Part shown: piece after piece, positions 48,201 through 58,160 of the stretch
Layout of the letters: each line of letters begins with the position of its first letter
How positions within the stretch are numbered: position 1 is the first letter of the stretch
Source: Acanthopleura granulata
Lineage: Eukaryota; Mollusca; Polyplacophora; Chitonida; Chitonidae
Direction: 5' to 3'
DNA length: 64,000 bases
Assembly: GCA_016165875.1 (NCBI GenBank)
Contig: JABBOT010000080.1
Span: 15,842,064 to 15,906,063 of the forward strand
Translations under genes and position numbers: made by a program
Notes under the pieces: generated by a model
What the model was told of the DNA's origin: nothing
The model's input: the letters and a program-made list of their open reading frames with translations, nothing else
Database searches by the model: none

Positions 48201-48622
48201 TCACAGTCCATTAGCCCCTAACCAGTCAGGCCTCTTGATCAGTCTAATTCTCTGGTTTGGTCTGTGGCTTTGAATCAAGCTGGTGATTGTCTGGTACCTG
48301 GTGAAAAGTGGTGCTAGCTTTGTTCTGGTTCCTTGATTTAAGAGGAGAAAATTTTTCTCAAATGTCTAACAAATAAATAGATACAAGAAATATGATTGGA
48401 TTGTAAGAAGGCATGCTAAATTTTTGTACTGTGCTACTGTAATAAACCCTTTGAAATACTTGTACAGGAAAACAAACGTTTTTTGGATGTTACTAGAACT
48501 ATATGTTGACATTTTTTCTATTCTCATTTTTTCAGGGATCATATGAGATCAAAATAAGAATCCTGAATGAGAACAAGCAAGAAATATTGTGTGGGAAAGC
48601 AGACATTACTGTTGAACTGTAG
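42254..48622 (+). CDS. Secreted ML-domain lipid-binding protein, copy B (GM2-activator/NPC2-like)
   Basis: Five exons: 42254-42401, 43821-43907, 46371-46517, 47488-47537, 48536-48622 (519 nt, 172 residues), all GT-AG. Exons 2-4 are 87, 147 and 50 nt as in copy A, and all intron phases are the same. The signal peptide is MIGLLVVASLIAFSSG. Landmarks are YFQNCG, FSVSWTPKRP, YDWQKGSG, FTCDDIKGFLPLFNCPLKAN, ELVHASYTD and LCGKADITVEL. The four family cysteines are kept. The predicted role is binding or carrying a lipid outside the cell or in the endolysosome; ligand and subfamily are not determined. A splice acceptor (42200) before the ATG suggests a non-coding first exon. Differences from A are spread along the protein, so the two have diverged while both kept open frames. 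Confidence 0.82.
42394..42930 (+). repeat. Donor-seeded minisatellite in ML-B intron 1
   Basis: Starting at the exon 1 donor (AAAACTGTG|GTAAGCTGGT), units of 25-30 bp with a TGTAAAATTGTGG or TAAAATTGTTGCACG core repeat about twelve times, broken by a SINE. One unit (near 42443-42463) reads AAATTGTG|GTAAGTTGGT, a closer match to the donor consensus than the real donor. Confidence 0.75.
42560..42760 (+). mobile_element. 5'-truncated SINE inside the donor-seeded array
   Basis: It begins at ACCAATGCGGTCGCTGTGAG, just before the B box GAGTTCAAGTCC, and keeps the full body and tail. ATAAAATTGTGG flanks it at 42548-42559 and 42761-42772. This is a 12-bp target duplication, though the array itself contains this word. 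Confidence 0.85.
42930..43720. repeat. 25-bp minisatellite in ML-B intron 1
   Basis: About 31 imperfect copies of a 25-bp unit close to AAGTGGTTGAGGTGCTTGTC + TTTCC. Open frames across it on both strands are products of the repeat. It lies directly after the donor-seeded array and is absent from copy A. Confidence 0.9.
47296..47388 (+). repeat. SINE tail shared with ML copy A
   Basis: TCTCGCTGTAATGATGGCCT, AAGTGAAATAGTCTTGAGTA, CTGCATAAAACACCGATCAA and AAT units. It lies about 100 bp before exon 4, in the same position as the tail at 28172-28238 in copy A. The flanks TGTGGGCCGAATCCCATTCT and TAGTGTGGTCTTACATGAAG also match. Confidence 0.85.
47815..48240. repeat. Minisatellite in ML-B intron 4 (CAATCAGCCCC type)
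   Basis: About 14 units of roughly 30 bp close to GGTCACAGTCAATCAGCCCC + TGACCAATCA, longer than the matching array of copy A (28848-29092). Array length has changed since duplication while unit sequence and position stayed the same. Confidence 0.88.
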
Positions 48623-48913
48623 GTGGTGTAGTGGACAGTCTATGCCTTCAGTTATCTTCCCTGTTGCCATCATCATAGATTCGTATTCCGAATTTGGATG
48701 TTTATGATTTGAGTGAAATATTCGAGTCTAAAGTCAATGAGAAATATTAGAATTTTTGCTTATTGTTTTGTGTAATTTTGCTTTGATGTGTGGTGTATTT
48801 GTTCTGTTTTTTTTTATTTTTCCTTTGTTTCGTTCATGTACAAACTTCCTGCAGTGAAGCTAAATTACTCCTTTTTATTCTAAGTTAATCGCATGCAGGG
48901 GCAGTTGAATCTT

Positions 48914-48919
48914 AATAAA
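48914..48919 (+). promoter_or_regulatory. Poly(A) signal of ML copy B
   Basis: AATAAA 292 bp after the stop codon. At the matching place copy A reads AATACTTTTTAAA, so the hexamer is lost there. Confidence 0.5.
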
Positions 48920-48949
48920 CATCAGTACACTTAAAAACAAAAATAAATT

Positions 48950-51180
48950 TAAAACATAAATATATCCTAGATCGATGAATATTAACATTCCACTGGTTTA
49001 ACATTTTTAAATGTAACTCAGTTGAGTGAAGGTTTTTTTCTGTAAAGATGTGTTCCAGATTTGCATTTTCTTTTTTTTTATCATGAATTCTTTGTTACCT
49101 GTAAAACTCAAATTCAGATATTTCATTGGAGGTAGAAAATGGATCAATTCAGAACTGTACATGTTCATCATTAATTATTACTACACATTACCATGTATAA
49201 ACAGTGAAAAGCAGGAATAGATCTGATAATACATTCTTTTCATATTGGACTATAGCTTAGTGTATTGATGTATAAATGTTTTATATTTATATATTGTATT
49301 TTTATACAAATTTTCATTCTATAGTTTTAGGAAAATATTCTGTTTTGCTACTTTGTAAATGTCATTTCCTTGACCATGTTAAATCTGGTGAGAAAATCCT
49401 AATTTATGCATTTCATTACCTGTCTTGTAAATTGTTTACTACACACCATATTGTACATGTTAAAGATTCAATATTTTTTAATTACATTATTACAGAAATG
49501 TTTATCTTGACAGTTCCAAGGATAAAACTGTGTTTTTTTTAAGGCCTCAAATATTTTTATATTGGAAATTTGAATGATGATTAAGATTTTGTTGGTGATA
49601 TATTTCCATGTTTCATTCTGATAGCAAACCAAATTGAATAAATCTTCAATTTATAATAATGGTGCTAAAAACTTATCAGTGTTGTGAAGAGGGAATGTTT
49701 CCCGAATATTTGCTAGCTAAACCTGTGTTCTTTGCATGCATGAGGCCTACTTAAATACAAACTGCTAATTGCGTTTTTAATGTGTTTTTGTGCAAATTTC
49801 AGCCAAGTACTATAAAACACGTTTAATATGGTTTGAAATAAGGCATAATGAACTGCTGTTAATTAAGTCCATGTGGTAAGGTGCGTTAATTGCCTCCTAA
49901 TGGTTTGAACAGGCCCACGAGGTGAGGGTTCAAAGCTGGTCTTGGATAGGAAATCTGTACATTCCACTGCTCTCATTGTCTGGCGGACATTTCACACAGA
50001 TCTTCATTTCACACCTGTGAAAGACTGACAATAACTGATTGTCAGTCATATTGGTCTACCCTGGTGAGTCCTGTGTCCTCCGCCAACTGACCACCATCAT
50101 ATTTGTGCAAAATTGTTGGCTGTGCATGGTGTTAACAATCAAATAAACTATTAAGTGACTATAATTAATATGTACACAGGGCATCAATGATGCACTCCTC
50201 CCCCCCCCCCCATTTCTCGTGTTGCGCTATTCGTGAGCTCAGTACATGCTGTACTTCACGACATTCCACCGTTTTAACGTTTACATATACCTTAACATCG
50301 TCTTGTCTGTTATAAGACACCATTTATACCCTTGGAGTATAACATGAGCTAGGTTGCACTTTGTGCAAGCGAATGAATGGATATAGTGAATACAGTGGTA
50401 TGCGTGTGAAACGGGGTGACACAAACTACTGTATTATGCATCCACGTGGTTCAGATCTGCCGGAGAACTGCGCCTGTATACTAAAAAACTGTTTACAATG
50501 GCAGCATGGTTACTTTTTATGTTCAGTGCGCGAGTTATTATGGTCACTTGACATTGACGCATATTTAATGAGCGTTGGCAAACTACTGACGAACTTTCTC
50601 ACGTGACATATAGCGGTATGCACACCATACGGGTGGGAGACAAGTGCCTGTCATATTGCACAAACGGTCACGCGAGCGCCATGGCCTACTTATTGACATC
50701 GGTTAAGGCCCCACAAGCAGTGAGTGCAGCTGATTCTAGAAGTTCACTGTCCATTGGCTGGTTGGAATCACACCTAGCATGTTCCAACAATTGAAGACAA
50801 GAGTGTTTAGCGCCCAGGCCACAGCCTTGTAAACTATATACATAGCATCGATTGGATTGTACCCCACAAAAAAACGACTACATTCATCGTCATTGGCCTT
50901 AAAGTAGAATAAGAAGTTTCCGTTAGCAGGGGCGTAACGATGTATAGTGTCTTCTTAATTATTTGTGATCGGCTGCCGTGTGCCTTTTAAAAAGCTGACG
51001 CGGGGTTCAACCCCAAATCGAGTCATACCTAAGATTTTGACACCACTATACACCACTCACCTTGATATTGTCAACCGTTGTCTTTCGCTTCACTATACAG
51101 GAGGACCCTTGACTGAAACGAACACTGCAAGAAGTTCGACCCAGATTGGCCTTAACTGTTAAGTCATCCAATAAAACCTT
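48950..51180. other. Intergenic stretch after ML copy B
   Basis: A/T-rich with no recognised gene. The only repeat recognised is a SINE-like element at about 49866-50150. A short C-rich run lies at 50202-50214. Confidence 0.45.
49866..50150 (+). repeat. SINE-like element with worn common tail
   Basis: GAGGGTTCAAAGCTGG resembles a B box, and the 3' end (CACCATCATATTTGTGCAAA, ATTGTTGGCTGTGCATGGTG, TTAACAATCAAATAAA) resembles the common SINE tail with many changes. The middle differs from the reference SINE, so it may be a related older family. Confidence 0.45.
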
Positions 51181-51188
51181 TGAACACG

Positions 51189-51661
51189 AACCTTCATTTA
51201 AATATCTTGCTCAAGTCTGCAGTGTACATTCTAAATGAAGTGAAGTCATTATCATTTAAACTGTGGGAAACTGAGTGGGACGCTTCTGATATGGGTAATT
51301 TTTATCACCCCCTTAAACCTGTTGTCAAATTTCATATCTGCCTCCGTTTTCTCTTTTCTAGCAGAAAAGCAGAATCCTTTTGTTTCCGATTCTTTTCAGC
51401 TTGTGTTTCATTGTGACAGAACATCTCCGAGTTAATAGCTACTTTAAACGATTCAAAGTAAGCGATCAAGACCTGTGTAATGTTTGCTACGTCGAGGAGA
51501 TTATCCATCACATTTTACTCATGTGTCCCCTGTACACTTTGCAAAGACGAATATTGTTTTCTGATCTTTTAGACGCTGAAATCTTTAACCCAATTCTGAA
51601 AGCCGTGGGGAATTATTTATGTAGGATCCACAGATCTTACGCCACAGCACTGTGGGAATAG
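51189..51661 (+). pseudogene. Non-LTR retrotransposon (LINE) ORF2 C-terminal fragment
   Basis: Two overlapping frames make one damaged sequence. The first contains SLSFKLWETEWDASDMGNFY and the second HLRVNSYFKRF, DLCNVCYVEEIIHHILLMCP and LQRRILF. The C-x2-C-x8-H-x4-C pattern with the WxxxW and L-x2-N-x6-F context is typical of the region after the RT/RNase H part in many LINE ORF2 proteins. A frame shift lies near 51380-51410 and no RT motifs are present. The clade is not assigned. Confidence 0.65.
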
Positions 51662-51774
51662 GTCTCTGTGGACTGACCATTGTTGATTACAACAGCCTGA
51701 ATCCTTGAAACACATCTTACTGTCTTGATGCAAATCATTCCATGGAATGGAGTGGCCATGTACACTAATTTCTG

Positions 51775-52165
51775 TATGTATATTCATCCACGGACTCCAT
51801 CACAACAGTTATAATTTCAAAAACGCCCTTAATTTTGTTTCTTGCCTTTAAGCGGCAATGGGACTTTATTCCTTTACAATTTATCCAGATAACGATATGT
51901 AGACCTATGTGAAAACTAATGCTTCATAATTACATATCGGTATAAGTAGATATTGGCTTCGCGAATATTACGGTATAAGCTCATCGGTTTGGGAAAGGGT
52001 TTCGGGATTCATCAACATGCAAAATACCAAATATCTGAAACACAACCGGGCAAATCACTCCATGCTTCCAGTCGGTACGCTCATTTTATGGACTAATTAA
52101 GTGTTGACCGATAAGCCCTTAAACTTTTTCAGTAAATACCACAGTTTGTTCCTTGTGTCTTTCCG
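51775..52165. repeat. Segment duplicated from or with 26075-26450
   Basis: See 26075-26450: CGGACTCCATCACAACAGTT, CAATTTATCCAGATAACG, AAGCTCATCGGTTTGGGAAA and GGACTAATTAAGTGTTGACC have matching partners there, in the same order and orientation. Confidence 0.7.
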
Positions 52166-52296
52166 TGTTCAATGAAAAGTTCCCTTTTCCTCTATTTACA
52201 TGAATCTGTCGGCCAGAAATCACACAAAGCATGCATAAAAGGCTCTAGTCAATTTATTGGGTGCGGACCGCATTCAGTGCTCATTCTTTGCAGGGT

Positions 52297-52297
<1 letters not shown>

Positions 52298-52328
<31 letters not shown>

Positions 52329-52334
52329 TTTTGG
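52298..52334 (+). repeat. (TTTTTA)n microsatellite followed by G run
   Basis: TTATTTTTATTTTTATTTTT, then TATTTTATTTTTTGGGGGGG. Confidence 0.9.
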
Positions 52335-52728
52335 GGGGGTCGACCAAACTCCCTTACGTGGATAAAGTCGGTAAAGTGGACGGTCCCGCGTTTGGTCAGT
52401 TTGCCGATTGCATTGTCGATTGATCAAGTGGAAAGAGGAACGCAGGATCGAATTGGCTGACTTTTAGGCGGAAATTTGACTGCTCTTAAGCACCTGTATA
52501 CTCAAGATTTTTTCACTTCCGACGGCGTTCTATAGCTGTTTCTTGGGTGGAGAAAATCGCAGCACCCAGCTTAAACCACTGACCTTTAGCAAGTTGCTGA
52601 CACATCTTCTCATATGTTATAAAGATTAAGAAAAAGGCCGGGTTTGAACCGCCACTTAGTGTGTTCCAGCCATTAAATAGCAGTTGAGGCATCTTTACAA
52701 TTCGGCCGGGTTTACCGTCTAATAGCAG

Positions 52729-52835
52729 TTTATTTATTTATTTCATTGGTGTTTTACGCCCTAATGAAGAATATTTTACTTATACGACGCAGTTGAAAGC
52801 ATTATGGTGGGAGAAAACAGAGCAAAGCCCGGCTG
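52729..52835 (-). repeat. SINE 3' fragment, minus strand
   Basis: TTTATTTATTTATTTCATTG, GTGTTTTACGCCCTAATGAA, GAATATTTTACTTATACGAC and GCATTATGGTGGGAGAAAAC. It is worn and without a head. Confidence 0.85.
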
Positions 52836-52981
52836 ACAAATAGTAGTTTATTATGTCACATTAATTTCAAATAACATTCACGTACAAAACGCGTCACAGA
52901 CACCATTTCTTGAGTATATATATATCACTAGGTTTATCAAGCGATTATTTAAACAACAACACATCAAAACCATGAGACTGA

Positions 52982-53156
52982 AGCACAGTGACGTCACAGA
53001 TTCTTTTTAGTTGCTAAACATCCTCTGCTATCATATACATGTCTAACTTCTGCGGGAATAAATATGCAGGACAACACCTGTATCTGTATTTAATGTGGAA
53101 AACAGCTACACCATGTGTCACAACAGCTAAAAAAAGAATCTGTGACGTCACTTTGC
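52982..53156. mobile_element. MITE with CRE-like terminal inverted repeats, copy 2
   Basis: GCACAGTGACGTCACAGATT and CTTTTTAGTTG pair with AGCTAAAAAAAGAATCTGTG and ACGTCACTTTGC, about 28 bp each. Both ends hold TGACGTCA, the full CRE palindrome. The core GCAGGACAACACCTGTATCT matches copy 1 at 35671-35837. Confidence 0.8.
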
Positions 53157-54059
53157 ATGATTCAGGATCTTCAATTTTGCCCAACATGTTTACCATAGCA
53201 TCTGTATCTTCATTTTCATTTTAATCACTGTAACAAACATGCCAAAAAAATGAACACCATATTTGGAATCAGCACGAAATGGCCTTTTTATGGTGCGTAA
53301 TTTGTTTAATTGTGGTCTGTTCCTTTAAGGCATTCATGTTCATCCATTTATCAGCAGCACCATCCAAGATTCTAGATCAGGGAAAGGGACATTCATATCT
53401 GTGAATTCACCGACCTCTGAGCTGTATTTAAGCTTTGAGTCTGTTTATTTTTATGTGTATTCCTGTTTAAAAGGACTCAACAGCCCCTGGTATTTACTTA
53501 GCACGAAAAGGAAGGGGTTTAGTGCAGGAAAATTTGCAAAAAACGAAGAAAACGAAGAGAAAAAACCTAAACACAAAATACAAAACACCAAATTTCTAAA
53601 CTTTAATGTTTCACATTGAATTCAATGTTTAACTCAAACAATAAACTTCCCTATTCAGTGCATGAATCTGTGTCGACTTTTAGAGGCAAGGTAGAGAACT
53701 GCAGACCTACAGGTTAAACTTGAAGTTGACCATTCCACACAAGATTTCTTCGTTATTCTCATTCAGAATTCTGATTTTGAGCCCATATGCTCCCTGCAAA
53801 TGTCAGCACAGTTTGAAAGCATACTTTTAGTAACAACACCGAAACAATTTAAAATCCTGGAATCAAAAACTAACATACCATTCTTAAACACAACTCCATG
53901 GAAGATAACCCCTTGTCATTCTTGTGTTTATTTTTGTGATAGGAGTTTACCACCGAATTCAACACTTTCTAACTTCCAGAGAGAACCAGGCCAAACCAGG
54001 ACCTTTTGCCGTTTACCTGATAACCATCTTGATTTAAACCGGCGGTCAAATAAACTACC

Positions 54060-54346
54060 GGGGGCATCCGTGATTCAGTTGGATAGCGCGCTAGCGCAGC
54101 GCAATGACCCAGAAGCCTCCCATCAATACGGTCGATGTGAGTTCAAGTCCAGCTCATGGACTTGAACTCTGAACACGGACCTGGCTTCCTCTCTGGCCAT
54201 ACGTGGGCAAGTCTGCCAATAACCTGCAAATGGTTATGGGTTTGCCCCGGCCTCTGCCCGGTATCCTCCCACCATAATGCTGGCCGCCGTCGTATGAGTG
54301 AAATATTCTTGAATACGGCGTAAAACCTCAATCAAATAAATAACTA
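54060..54346 (+). mobile_element. Full-length SINE with inverted duplication of its B box
   Basis: The head GGGGCATCCGTGATTCAGTT has a worn A box. The B box GAGTTCAAGTCC (54139-54150) is followed after seven bases by its exact reverse complement GGACTTGAACTC (54158-54169), then extra sequence before the normal GGCTTCCTCTCTGGCC. The body and (AAAT)n-like tail are complete. Confidence 0.9.
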
Positions 54347-54723
54347 AGTAAATCTCTGTAGCGGAATGCAGCACAATGTCCCTCATTTTCCTTGCATAGC
54401 AAGCAGACTGGAAATATTAGGAAAGCAATACGTTCCCCACTGGTCTGAGCCATAATAATACCAGATATATCGACATCCAGAACAGAAAAATACTGCCATA
54501 ATATTGTTTAAAATATACAAAAGACACACCTGGTCAGTTATTTGTCTTGTCGAAGCCATATACTAAGTTTTAAGGCAAAGTCCAAATCAAGATAAAAATA
54601 GCCCTACCTCGTTAAAATTGTTGTAACTGGCCAATACGACGAATTCAGTAAAGGTGGAATACGGACTCACTACACTACAAACTTGATATGTGAAAATTGT
54701 CGTTGTAAAGGTTTCAGTTCATT

Positions 54724-54735
54724 ACAACGAACCAT
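54724..54735. repeat. Direct repeat flanking the Penelope-like element (left)
   Basis: ACAACGAACCAT occurs here and at 58209-58220, on either side of the element. This is a candidate 12-bp target-site duplication. About 37 bp separate the left copy from the start of the inverted arm, so the left end carries extra bases. Confidence 0.5.
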
Positions 54736-54822
54736 AACTTGTTTAAGTGGCATTTTAGAAGTTGGGATGGAAGTACACTGGAACATGTCTTTCTTATGGA
54801 TATACAACTTCTTGGTTTATTA

Positions 54823-54864
54823 TCACGACGTTTCGATGTAGATACTAACATCGTTATCAAGTGA
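54823..54864 (-). ncRNA. Hammerhead-ribozyme-like fold, left arm
   Basis: Mirror copy of 58119-58160; see that entry for the parts. Confidence 0.4.
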
Positions 54865-54943
54865 GTGAAATCAAGACATCAACACTCTTAAATATAGCAA
54901 GTAGAGATACAAGTGTCAACATGTAGAACAATATTCAGGGGGA

Positions 54944-56986
54944 TTAGGCTCGGTGGGGTTCCAGGTCAGTTTGGAGGATTAGTAGGTCATAAGCTGAGGG
55001 AAGGTAAATCCCTTGATCTCTGTTGAGGCTAGGCTTTAATCTCTTTATCTGAATGGCTTCTTGTAGTTTACGCTTTTTCCAGTTGGGTTGATTAGAGTTT
55101 AGTGTTCTGATTGTGTTCCATTTGATGTTGTGATGTGGGTTTTCTTGGATGTGGTCACTAATGGCGGATTTAGAATCAGATTTTTCCACAGATGACTTGT
55201 GTTCTTTAATTCGGGTTCCTAAAGGTCTTCCCGTTTCTCCGATGTAGGTTGCGTTGCAGTTGCATTTTATTTGGTATACAACTCCTTTGGGTGGTGAGGG
55301 CTTAGTGGCTTTCCTCTTCCCTGTGGCATGGAGGAGTGATTTGAGTGTAGTCTGGTTTTTAAAGAGGGTTTCTATTCCTGTGGATTGTTTCAATAGGCGG
55401 GCAATTTTGTGGCTGGTTGGACCGATATATGGGAGGCTTATTCGGATTCCAGGGCCTTCATCTCTGACTCTAGTCAGTTGGTTGGGTGGCGGGTGTATAA
55501 TTTTCTGGATTGCTTTGTTGACTTTGTTTGCTGGGTATCCATTGTGTTGGATGAAGGCCGCTCTCAGGTGAGTTATCTCCTCATCTAGCTTGTTGGTGCA
55601 GATGTGCGTGGCTCTCCTAGTGAGGGTTGAAATGATGTCAGTCTTAATCTTGGGTGGGTGGTTGGACTTGTAGTGGATGTACTGGTCAGAGTGGGTTGCT
55701 TTGCGGTAGACTGTGGTTTGTAGGCCATCTGTAGTTCTCTTTACTTGGACATCTAGGAAGGGTATTTCACGGTCTGTTTCTGTTTCCATTGTAAATTTCA
55801 TGCGTTGGTGTTGAGAGTTCAGGTGGTCTAGTAATACGGTCGGATCATCGTTCTGGTGTAGAGCTACAAAAGTGTCGTCGACTTTACGCATCCAGCAAAT
55901 GGGTTGGATAGGTGATGTCGACAAGGCTTTGTTCTCCAGTTCTGTCAGGTAGATCTCTGAGACTATCGGGGAGAGTGGGGATCCCATGGGGAGGCCATGA
56001 ATCTGCTCGTAGATAGTATCACCCCATGTGAAGTATGTGGATGATAAGCAGTGTTCTAGCAGGCGTACGATGCTTCCTGGGGATAGCGGGGTGACGGGTG
56101 GGTTGTCTGTTATTTTTTGTCTGGTCAGATCGAGAGCTAGGTTAGTGGGGACATTAGTGAAAAGGTCGACAACATCATAGCTCACGAGTTGGCATGGTTC
56201 TTTTATCTGTCTGATTTTGTTGCAAAATTCTGCTGAGTGGTTTATAAAGGAGTTAGCTGCTTTGGACCATGGTGCTAGGATTTTGGTAAGGAACTGGGCA
56301 GTGTTGTAAAAGACTGTCCCTCTTGAGCATATCAGGAGTCGGGCTTTTACTGGGTCCTTGTGAATCTTGATGGTTGCGCGGGCATATGGTGGTCGTGGGT
56401 GCTGTACAATTAACTTTCTTTGGGTTTCATGGGTGATTTCTCCATTAGTTTTGAGTGGGTTAAGGAATGATCTGTGCTGGCGGTCGTATTTGTTGGTGGG
56501 GTCGGTTTTTAGGGTTCGGTACGTGGATTCGTCTCCCAGTAGGTTGTCGACCAGTGTGTTAAAGGCCGATTTGTCAAGTATAGCAGTGGCTTTCCCCTTA
56601 TCCGCTGGTGCTATGACTATGGATTTGTCTTCTTTCAGTTCTGTTATTGCTTTCCTCTCTTCTTTGGTTAGGTTGTTGTGTTGTGGTTGGGCTTTGTCCA
56701 GAAGGGTTGCTATCTGATGCCTCAGGTAGTCAATGTGGCCCCCGGGAGCTAATTGCTGTAGACCATCTTCAATGTTAATGATGAAGTCATCCTTAGGTAT
56801 GGTATTGGTCGTGGGGATAAAGTTGAGTCCTTTGGACAGTAAGTTCAGTTGGTGGGGGTTGAGTGGTTTACTGCTTAAGTTGACAACAGTTTTAGAAATG
56901 AATTCTCTTCTGTTTACCTCTAACTGGTTTTGGCTGGCTGAGTTTGCTGTGCTTCGTGTGAGGTTGTTGAACTTTTGCAGATTCAT
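54944..56986 (-). CDS. Penelope-like reverse transcriptase with GIY-YIG endonuclease
   Basis: An open frame of 680 codons without stops. In order: N-terminal RT region with IAPADKGKAT (residues 125-134), motif A SYDVVDLFTNVP (269-280), GLPMGSPLSP (331-340), motif C KVDDTFVAL with the catalytic Asp pair (368-376), and a C-terminal GIY-YIG endonuclease from about 568 (GVVYQIKC, ATYIGETGRPLGTRIKEHK, then LQEAIQIKRLKPSLN). RT plus C-terminal GIY-YIG is the hallmark of endonuclease-bearing Penelope-like elements, which copy themselves by target-primed reverse transcription. The apparent ATG (56986-56984) falls in the junction with the inverted copy: residues 1-3 come from sequence shared with the other arm. 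The true N-terminus may therefore be cut off. The frame looks intact, so the insertion is fairly recent. Confidence 0.9.
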   Translation of the reverse strand: MNLQKFNNLTRSTANSASQNQLEVNRREFISKTVVNLSSKPLNPHQLNLLSKGLNFIPTTNTIPKDDFIINIEDGLQQLAPGGHIDYLRHQIATLLDKAQPQHNNLTKEERKAITELKEDKSIVIAPADKGKATAILDKSAFNTLVDNLLGDESTYRTLKTDPTNKYDRQHRSFLNPLKTNGEITHETQRKLIVQHPRPPYARATIKIHKDPVKARLLICSRGTVFYNTAQFLTKILAPWSKAANSFINHSAEFCNKIRQIKEPCQLVSYDVVDLFTNVPTNLALDLTRQKITDNPPVTPLSPGSIVRLLEHCLSSTYFTWGDTIYEQIHGLPMGSPLSPIVSEIYLTELENKALSTSPIQPICWMRKVDDTFVALHQNDDPTVLLDHLNSQHQRMKFTMETETDREIPFLDVQVKRTTDGLQTTVYRKATHSDQYIHYKSNHPPKIKTDIISTLTRRATHICTNKLDEEITHLRAAFIQHNGYPANKVNKAIQKIIHPPPNQLTRVRDEGPGIRISLPYIGPTSHKIARLLKQSTGIETLFKNQTTLKSLLHATGKRKATKPSPPKGVVYQIKCNCNATYIGETGRPLGTRIKEHKSSVEKSDSKSAISDHIQENPHHNIKWNTIRTLNSNQPNWKKRKLQEAIQIKRLKPSLNRDQGIYLPSAYDLLILQTDLEPHRA

Positions 56987-58039
56987 GGCCTCCCCATGGG
57001 ATCCCCACTCTCCCCGATAGTCTCAGAGATCTACCTGACAGAACTGGAGAACAAAGCCTTGTCGACATCACCTATCCAACCCATTTGCTGGATGCGTAAA
57101 GTCGACGACACTTTTGTAGCTCTACACCAGAACGATGATCCGACCGTATTACTAGACCACCTGAACTCTCAACACCAACGCATGAAATTTACAATGGAAA
57201 CAGAAACAGACCGTGAAATACCCTTCCTAGATGTCCAAGTAAAGAGAACCACAGATGGCCTACAAACCACAGTCTACCGCAAAGCAACCCACTCTGACCA
57301 GTACATCCACTACAAGTCCAACCACCCACCCAAGATTAAGACTGACATCATTTCAACCCTCACTAGGAGAGCCACGCACATCTGCACCAACAAGCTAGAT
57401 GAGGAGATAACTCACCTGAGAGCGGCCTTCATCCAACACAATGGATACCCAGCAAACAAAGTCAACAAAGCAATCCAGAAAATTATACACCCGCCACCCA
57501 ACCAACTGACTAGAGTCAGAGATGAAGGCCCTGGAATCCGAATAAGCCTCCCATATATCGGTCCAACCAGCCACAAAATTGCCCGCCTATTGAAACAATC
57601 CACAGGAATAGAAACCCTCTTTAAAAACCAGACTACACTCAAATCACTCCTCCATGCCACAGGGAAGAGGAAAGCCACTAAGCCCTCACCACCCAAAGGA
57701 GTTGTATACCAAATAAAATGCAACTGCAACGCAACCTACATCGGAGAAACGGGAAGACCTTTAGGAACCCGAATTAAAGAACACAAGTCATCTGTGGAAA
57801 AATCTGATTCTAAATCCGCCATTAGTGACCACATCCAAGAAAACCCACATCACAACATCAAATGGAACACAATCAGAACACTAAACTCTAATCAACCCAA
57901 CTGGAAAAAGCGTAAACTACAAGAAGCCATTCAGATAAAGAGATTAAAGCCTAGCCTCAACAGAGATCAAGGGATTTACCTTCCCTCAGCTTATGACCTA
58001 CTAATCCTCCAAACTGACCTGGAACCCCACCGAGCCTAA
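56977..58039 (+). pseudogene. 5'-truncated Penelope-like RT/GIY-YIG copy (inverted)
   Basis: The frame begins at GCAGATTCATGGCC, corresponding to residue 328 of the long copy, and runs through GLPMGSPLSP, KVDDTFVAL and the whole GIY-YIG domain to the same stop. It lacks RT motif A and everything before it, so it cannot make a working RT. The protein is identical to the C-terminal 353 residues of the minus-strand copy. Confidence 0.9.
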
Positions 58040-58118
58040 TCCCCCTGAATATTGTTCTACATGTTGACACTTGTATCTCTACTTGCTATATTTAAGAGTG
58101 TTGATGTCTTGATTTCAC

Positions 58119-58160
58119 TCACTTGATAACGATGTTAGTATCTACATCGAAACGTCGTGA
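58119..58160 (+). ncRNA. Hammerhead-ribozyme-like fold in Penelope terminal sequence
   Basis: TCAC (58119-58122) can pair with GTGA (58157-58160) as stem I. TTGATAAC stands where the CUGAUGA core is expected. GATGT/ACATC closes stem II around an 8-nt loop. GAAAC is followed by GTC (58154-58156), the usual cleavage triplet. Hammerheads in Penelope-like terminal repeats are known. Here the first core strand departs from consensus in more than one position, so activity is doubtful. Confidence 0.45.

Noticed and set aside
50361..50794. Two adjacent frames of 81 and 63 codons
   Set aside because: Looked at as a possible small gene or LINE piece; no motif could be tied to a family.
55254..55571. 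Plus-strand 105-codon frame inside the Penelope element (and its mirror at 57412-57729)
   Set aside because: Antisense to the GIY-YIG/RT frame. The same shadow appears twice because the arms are inverted copies.
56367..57020. Plus-strand frames over the 5' half of the Penelope RT
   Set aside because: Antisense to conserved RT motifs, with no recognisable domain.
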